From assembly GCA_037501455.1 (NCBI GenBank), contig CM074862.1, positions 57,877,501-57,941,500 of the forward strand: DNA of 64,000 bases, read 5' to 3'. Positions 59,458 to 64,000 of the stretch are shown here, in pieces. The notes beneath the pieces are model-generated. The model was not told the DNA's origin. It made no database searches and saw nothing but the letters and a program-made list of their open reading frames with translations. Origin of the DNA: Lantana camara (lineage: Eukaryota; Streptophyta; Magnoliopsida; Lamiales; Verbenaceae). Numbering within the stretch: position 1 is the stretch's first letter; the number at the start of each line of letters is the position of its first letter. The translations under genes were made by a program, and so were the position numbers.

Positions 59458-59580
59458 ATCCAAGCTAAATTGTCATGTTATGGAGTTAAATTGGGAGATA
59501 TGGAGCAACAAATGGAAACAGTAAAGAAAGGCCATGAGCTTATAGAGGGAAATTAGGCGCTCAAGTGTAAGCAATTGGAG
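59458..59580 (+). pseudogene. Decayed coiled-coil-like coding block (LARD-8)
   Basis: Homologous to 35590-35487 on the minus strand. It contains VKLGDMEQQMETVKKG and then a stop, after which ALKCKQLEGEF follows. The in-frame match to LARD-A over about 35 codons suggests a once-coding sequence, but the protein family is not recognised. Confidence 0.45.
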
Positions 59581-60449
59581 GGTGAGTTCATTCGGCTATT
59601 TGAACTCATTAGGAATAAACCGAGGACTTCAATCCAAGTGATGGCTAGGTGAAGATTTAAGACATCATCAAAAGAAGGCAAGGTATCAATTTCATGGAAG
59701 TTGAAACATTTGAGTTCAAGAATCACAATTTTGGATTATAAAATTATGTAAGTCGATACAAGGAAACTTTGATGAAGAAGATATGTATGGTGAAGGTTTG
59801 ACCAACACTTAGAAATCAATACTTCAGAAGGAATACTTGGGGAAGGAATCGAGTTCAAGAAATTTCAATTCTTGAGTGAAGGAAATGTACAAGTTGATGC
59901 TAGGGATTTTGAAAAGTTGGAAGACCGTGGGTAACAAGAAATGACTAACAAAGTCGGGGCAAGCTTGTAATTCAACAAACAAGGAACAAGTGCTAAGCTC
60001 AAAGATGCAACTACGGTGACAGGTTCAATGCATTCATAAGCACGTGCATCGTACATTGTTTTAAATTATTTAAATTTCTTTATTTATATGCGTATCTTTA
60101 ATTGATATAATTTGTCCAACGTGTCGCAATTAAGTGTTTAAAAGAGTGCTATGTGCATTGGCATAATAATCCAACATGTATTGTTAAGTGTTTACTTGAT
60201 ATGAAGTTTCCTTCATCTCACTCATCAAGTTGTGTTCAACCGAGCCATATGAGAATCAAGAAAAGGAGAACTTTTGGGGTTGCACTGGTTGATGAGAAGG
60301 GAAAATAGGAATTCCGAGGTTTAGGAAAGGTAGAGCTGGAATTAGGAATGAAAGGAGTGGATTGCTATTCTTACCGGTCCCTCCAAAGTGAATGTGAGGG
60401 TGATCATCAGACGTGGTATGACTAGAATTGCATATTCAGATGAAGCTAA

Positions 60450-62435
60450 TGTTAGGAATAGTGCCCATAAAGCAGCTTTTGGGTTTACTATTTCCTTGTA
60501 ATATCACAAACAGTCTTTGAATAGTAAACGAGATGATTTTGTTCATAGGCATTCACTTCTTTATTTGCTTATTTATGTCTGTTTGGGTTGACTGTGTTTT
60601 TGCATGTATTGAACTCCTCTAATCCGATGAGGCCGTTAAGAACTTTGTTGTTATGGGAACGACACATGAAACAAGTTCTTAACTCCATAGGCGAGGATTA
60701 GAAACTTCTCCAAGTCGAGAGTCCGACAGACAGTGGGAGTGTCGACCTTGACTCTATTGAGACTTGCTTATGTGATTATGTCCTTTTGAAGGATCACTCA
60801 GTTTCATCGGGTGATAAGTGCGTACGATGATGCATTATTAATACATGAGGGTGATTGTTACTAGAACTTCATCACTGAGATATCCCGCGTGAGAATATTC
60901 TTAAATGGGAAAGGAAGTCTCCTAGAAACTTCCAGATTAGGAAATATCTCACAGGTCAATAAAGTGATTCATTAATCCTTAGACTTGAGATTTTGTAATG
61001 TCTCATATGAGCTAACTCTGTAATCTTTGATATAGGCTCAAAAGGGTGTCACCATATAGACACCTGAACCACGACCTATGTTGGGATTACACAAGTGGCA
61101 TATGTAGAATTAGTAGAATCTACAAAGGACCTACACTTGTTGCAAGAACAAGAATGATCTCTTACTGATTGAGTTGTTCGTAGTCCATTAAATTAAACCC
61201 TTGGCCAAGGTGGATAACAAATCAAGACATCGAGAAAATGGGGTTTTCTTGGATTGAGGTCTAAATGGATATGAAACGAACTTAACTTTAAAGATCAAGA
61301 ATATTTAGGCTCTGAGAATATTCCCATGCCTTAGTTCTTGATTGAGAGATGGAGTTGTAGGAGGATCGTATTTCACTGTATGTTATTGACTGAAAGGTTC
61401 TTCGATTAATTTCGTTATTCGGCTAGGGGTCACACATCCATTGCCAGATTACGATAGTGTGATCTGTGAAGTGATTAATTAATTACTGTAACTGCTAATC
61501 GAATAATGAACCTATAGGGTCACACACAAATGCCAGGACATGAGGGTTATGGTAGGATGTTAATATGATTAACGAAGGATCAAAATGTTGATCGAAGAGG
61601 GCGAGATGAGTCACGCCCCGCCACGTGTCACGCTTGGAACGTGACTGCCACGTGTCATGCACACGTGGCCTGCACGTGTAATGTACACGTGTAGTAACGT
61701 GGTTTCGGCATGTAATTTTATTACACGCGAATTCTTTTCTAGAATTAATTAATTAATTTAAGTCTTTTAATTAATTTTGAATTAATTATTAAGATTTTAT
61801 TTCTCAAGCTTAACCCTATTTATTAATTGAGAATTAATTAATTTATTGAAACTTGACTTTTAACTTTAGGAAAGCTGAAAAGTCTAACTTCCTATTTTAG
61901 GAGAGAGAAGATTATTCTTGCTAGACTTGGAGAATAAGTTAGGAACTTATTTTCTCCAATTAAATAAATAATTAAATTAGTTAATTAGTGAGCAAGAAAA
62001 GAAGTCTACTAGGTTTAGGAAAACCCTAGGGAGTTCGAACCCCCCTTGTATAAATACAAGGGTGGGGCTTCTCTTATTCTTTAGACCAACACTCATGAAG
62101 TGTTAAGTTTTTGAGAAAAATAAAAGAAAAGTTTTCAAAAGCAAAACCCTAGCCATTAACACAAGTTATAGAACTAGCATTCTCACTTGCTTGATCGTGT
62201 TCTAGGACTGGTGTGGATACGCTTTAGAGGATCGCTGCTTTGGGATCTATCGAGAACCGTTCGAGGGACATTCCGCTTGAAGGGTGTTCAGTAGGCGGTA
62301 CTGACATCACTAGAAAGCTTCAATCAACGTAAGTTTCTAAACACCCTAAGATACGATACGAGAATTGCAAGTCCACGATCAATCTTTTGGAAAAATTTTA
62401 AATTTTCGCTGCGTTTCTGCTCTTGTTTTCCAACA
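60450..62435 (+). repeat. Copia-9 5' LTR (1986 bp)
   Basis: Starts TGTTAGGAATAGTGCCC and ends TTTTCCAACA. It is related to 7465-9750 but clearly more diverged from it than the minus-strand solo LTR is. The TATA box is at 62049-62056. Confidence 0.9.
62043..62062 (+). promoter_or_regulatory. Copia-9 TATA box inside a palindrome
   Basis: CCCTTGTA-TAAA-TACAAGGG: 8-bp arms enclose TATAAATA (62049-62056). In the other copia LTRs the hairpin is just after the TATA box instead. Confidence 0.65.
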
Positions 62436-62437
62436 AG

Positions 62438-62449
62438 TGGTATCAGAGC
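62438..62449 (+). other. Primer-binding site (tRNA-iMet), copia-9
   Basis: TGGTATCAGAGC, two bases after the LTR end. Confidence 0.93.
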
Positions 62450-64000
62450 CACCTTGCAACGCTCGTATTGTATCGTTACAGCTTTACGAATTTTGATTGA
62501 AAATTCTTGAATTTGAGTATATGTTGTGTATTCATGATTTTATTTTGAAATACAAAATTACCGGATCAAAACTGTTCCTTGAAAAATTTGTGAAAATCGT
62601 TTTCTGTTTAAATCTAATTTTAAGCTGGTTAGACTCAGATTTGTTTGAACTATTTTAATTCGGAATTGGAATTGATGAATTTATCGAAATTACAGAATGG
62701 AAATGAAATGAGTGCGTAGCCACGCGCATCGCGCGCGGTCTTAGCGCATCAAGCGCCACCGCCCCACCCAGTCCGCACTCTCGCAGTCGGCGCGGCCAAG
62801 AATGCCGGGATCGCGCACGTCCATTCGTGCGTAATGCCCAGGCGTCCCGGCCATCCGCCCGTAATTGTGCGCAGGCAGCACGCTGGCAGGCGGGCGGTGC
62901 TCGCCTTTGTCCTAGGCTGGCCTTGCGGGCCGTGGGCGCGGGAGGCCTGCTCACGCGCGCCTTGTGCACGCGCTTGCGGGCGATCCCGCGCGCCTCGCGC
63001 AGGCTGTCACGGGACGGCCTTTTCGTTTGGTGTTTTCCAAGTTTCGAAAATCCCGAATTACGAAAATTTATTTTTATTTTAAAATTTGATTTTAAAATTA
63101 TAAAATTATTTATTTGAAATAATTATAAAATTTGGGATTTCATAAACTAAAGTCAAGTTCTTATTTTTTGAGAAAATTATGAAAATCACTTTGAATGATT
63201 TATTAGACAAAAATTTAATTTTGAATTAATTGTTGTTTTGTCATAATCCAGTGAATTTGATTTTGAATAAATTCGTGAATAATGAACTATATTAAAATTG
63301 CTTAAGTTAATTGTAACTTGAAGTCAAAGGAATTTTAAATTTAGTTGGTAAATTTAAATAAAAGCGAAATCATGCTAGTTTAGGTGATCATGGGTTAGTC
63401 TTATGTATGTTTTAAATTCTTCACATGGATGATTTTAACTAGGGTCGGAGCCCCATAGTTGCGCGTTTTCAATTGGGGTTGGAGCCCTACTTATGTGCGT
63501 ACTGTTATGTGTTTATTATGTGGCTTTCCTTATTATTGTTTTTGGGCCGGGGTATGCCCCGTGTACTTGTCTATGGCTAATATGAAGACTGAGCCATATT
63601 ACTTTTTGTAAAGAGAGTAGAACTTAGGAAGTGAGGTTTTTATTTTCATTTTGGAGACAAGCACCCATGGAATACGAAGGATCTACAAGGAGCACTTGAA
63701 GAACGGTGGCCATAAGAAGACCCCTCAAAATGTTTAGGAGGGTTTCTATTAATGTAATAGATAGGGTTGTTTTTCCATTAAATTCTGTACCCCTATGTGA
63801 TATGAACTGTCTTATGTGGCATGAATGTTAGAACTAGTGATTTTGGAGTGGCTCCTGAAATCACATATAAGATAGGATACCCATGATCATCTCATAATTA
63901 GTATCATGCTAGGACATGTTATCTGCTAATTGCTTCTGTGATGCACTTTACGTGAAATTGCATTAAACAAGACAATTAAAATTTGGATAACATTATATGT
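62450..64000 (+). other. Copia-9 leader region, no gene recognised
   Basis: Mostly AT-rich with a GC-rich block (62710-63030). A pair of related strings GGGTCGGAGCCCCA (63443) and GGGTTGGAGCCCTA (63477) and GGGGTATGCCCC (63550) lie further on. Frames in the GC block (62655-62969 minus, 62827-63117 plus, 62834-63082 plus) overlap each other and show no domain. No gag is visible before the window ends. Confidence 0.6.

Larger units (their letters stand above)
53503..60449 (+). mobile_element. LARD-8 element, 5' LTR and most of the internal region
   Basis: Begins TGTATCGCCCCAG inside LTR-7 (TGTCG at 53498-53502 is the predicted duplication). Its LTR is 53503-53748 plus 55691-58365 (about 2.92 kb), split by a solo copia LTR. 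The internal region (58366-60449) starts with a tRNA-iMet primer site, has no gag-pol, and is interrupted by copia-9. The 3' LTR must lie right of the window. Confidence 0.82.
58366..60449 (+). other. LARD-8 internal region (2084 bp seen, non-coding)
   Basis: After the primer site comes a leader shared with LARD-A and LARD-B (GTGTCGTGTCGTGTCA, then GGTCGTACGGC). CACTAACCCCATGCA near 58675 resembles an intron 3' end. ATATCAAACCACGGCCAA near 58731 is also in LARD-A. A decayed coding-like block lies at 59458-59580, and a donor-like CTACGGTGACAGG near 60010. No intact frame is present. Confidence 0.75.
60450..64000 (+). mobile_element. Copia-9 element, 5' LTR and leader (runs off the window)
   Basis: It is inserted in the LARD-8 internal region. 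A 1986-bp LTR (60450-62435) is followed by a tRNA-iMet primer site and 1.55 kb without a convincing reading frame. Long untranslated leaders of this kind are known in the BARE/Angela lineage, so gag may start beyond 64000. GCTAA (60445-60449) is the predicted target duplication. Confidence 0.85.

Noticed and set aside
62655..63117. Ala/Arg-rich frames of 82-104 codons on both strands as a possible gag or host gene
   Set aside because: They overlap in three frames, lack a zinc knuckle or other retroelement motif, and follow only from local GC richness.

Overview
This window is plant intergenic heterochromatin made almost entirely of nested LTR retrotransposons. The cues are tRNA-iMet primer sites (TGGTATCAGAGC), TG...CA long terminal repeats, 5-bp target-site duplications (TSDs), a decayed Ty1/copia pol resembling the Angela/BARE lineage, and AT-rich low-copy spacers. 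An angiosperm, probably a eudicot, is most likely; the species cannot be told from sequence alone. I see no intact host gene, tRNA or rRNA. None of the open frames looks like a functional protein gene; most lie in GC-rich or low-complexity LTR sequence.

Most of the DNA is one superfamily of large non-coding elements (LARD-like: LTRs of 2.3-4.4 kb around a 2.5-kb internal region without gag or pol). At least nine LTR families occur. They differ greatly in sequence but share a modular LTR plan: TG...CA ends, a donor-like AAG|GTA, a cluster of short palindromes, an AGGTGAGG block, an acceptor-like TTTTGCAG before GAGCTAGGCGG, and a hairpin followed by TGCGGGGG near the LTR 3' end.

Layout. 1-5036: 3' end of LARD-A inserted in a decayed copia element (5037-9750). 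9751-43557: an old minus-strand LTR (L0) split by a solo LTR (11456-13785, TSD ATTAA) and by a second solo LTR (LTR-3, 13956-43453, TSD ACAAA). LTR-3 is itself split by a tandem LARD-B array (LTR-internal-LTR-internal-LTR, 14591-41102), whose last LTR holds a complete young minus-strand LARD-A copy (29881-40316, TSD TTACG). 43558-48426: AT-rich low-copy DNA with one solo LTR (43871-46565, TSD TTTTT). 48427-64000: five telescoped insertions (LTR-5 > LTR-6 > LTR-7 > LARD-8 > copia-9) whose right ends lie beyond the window, plus a gypsy-type insertion (50510-52179) and a solo copia LTR (53749-55685, TSD ATATA).

The most notable signal is RNA-like secondary structure kept across unrelated-looking families. 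(i) A 17-23-bp stem-loop near each LTR 3' end deviates from Watson-Crick pairing in its best five families only as G.U on the element's sense strand. (ii) Arrays of hairpins upstream of the polypurine tract have loops CGGGGT or TGYTGGAT and stems that co-vary. (iii) A hairpin next to the polypurine tract keeps the loop GAGGAC while its stem changes on both sides. (iv) Palindromes with G/C-rich centres cluster inside the LTRs. These non-coding elements must be moved in trans, so the structures are candidates for recognition, packaging or processing signals. That role is inference; the structures are read directly from the sequence.
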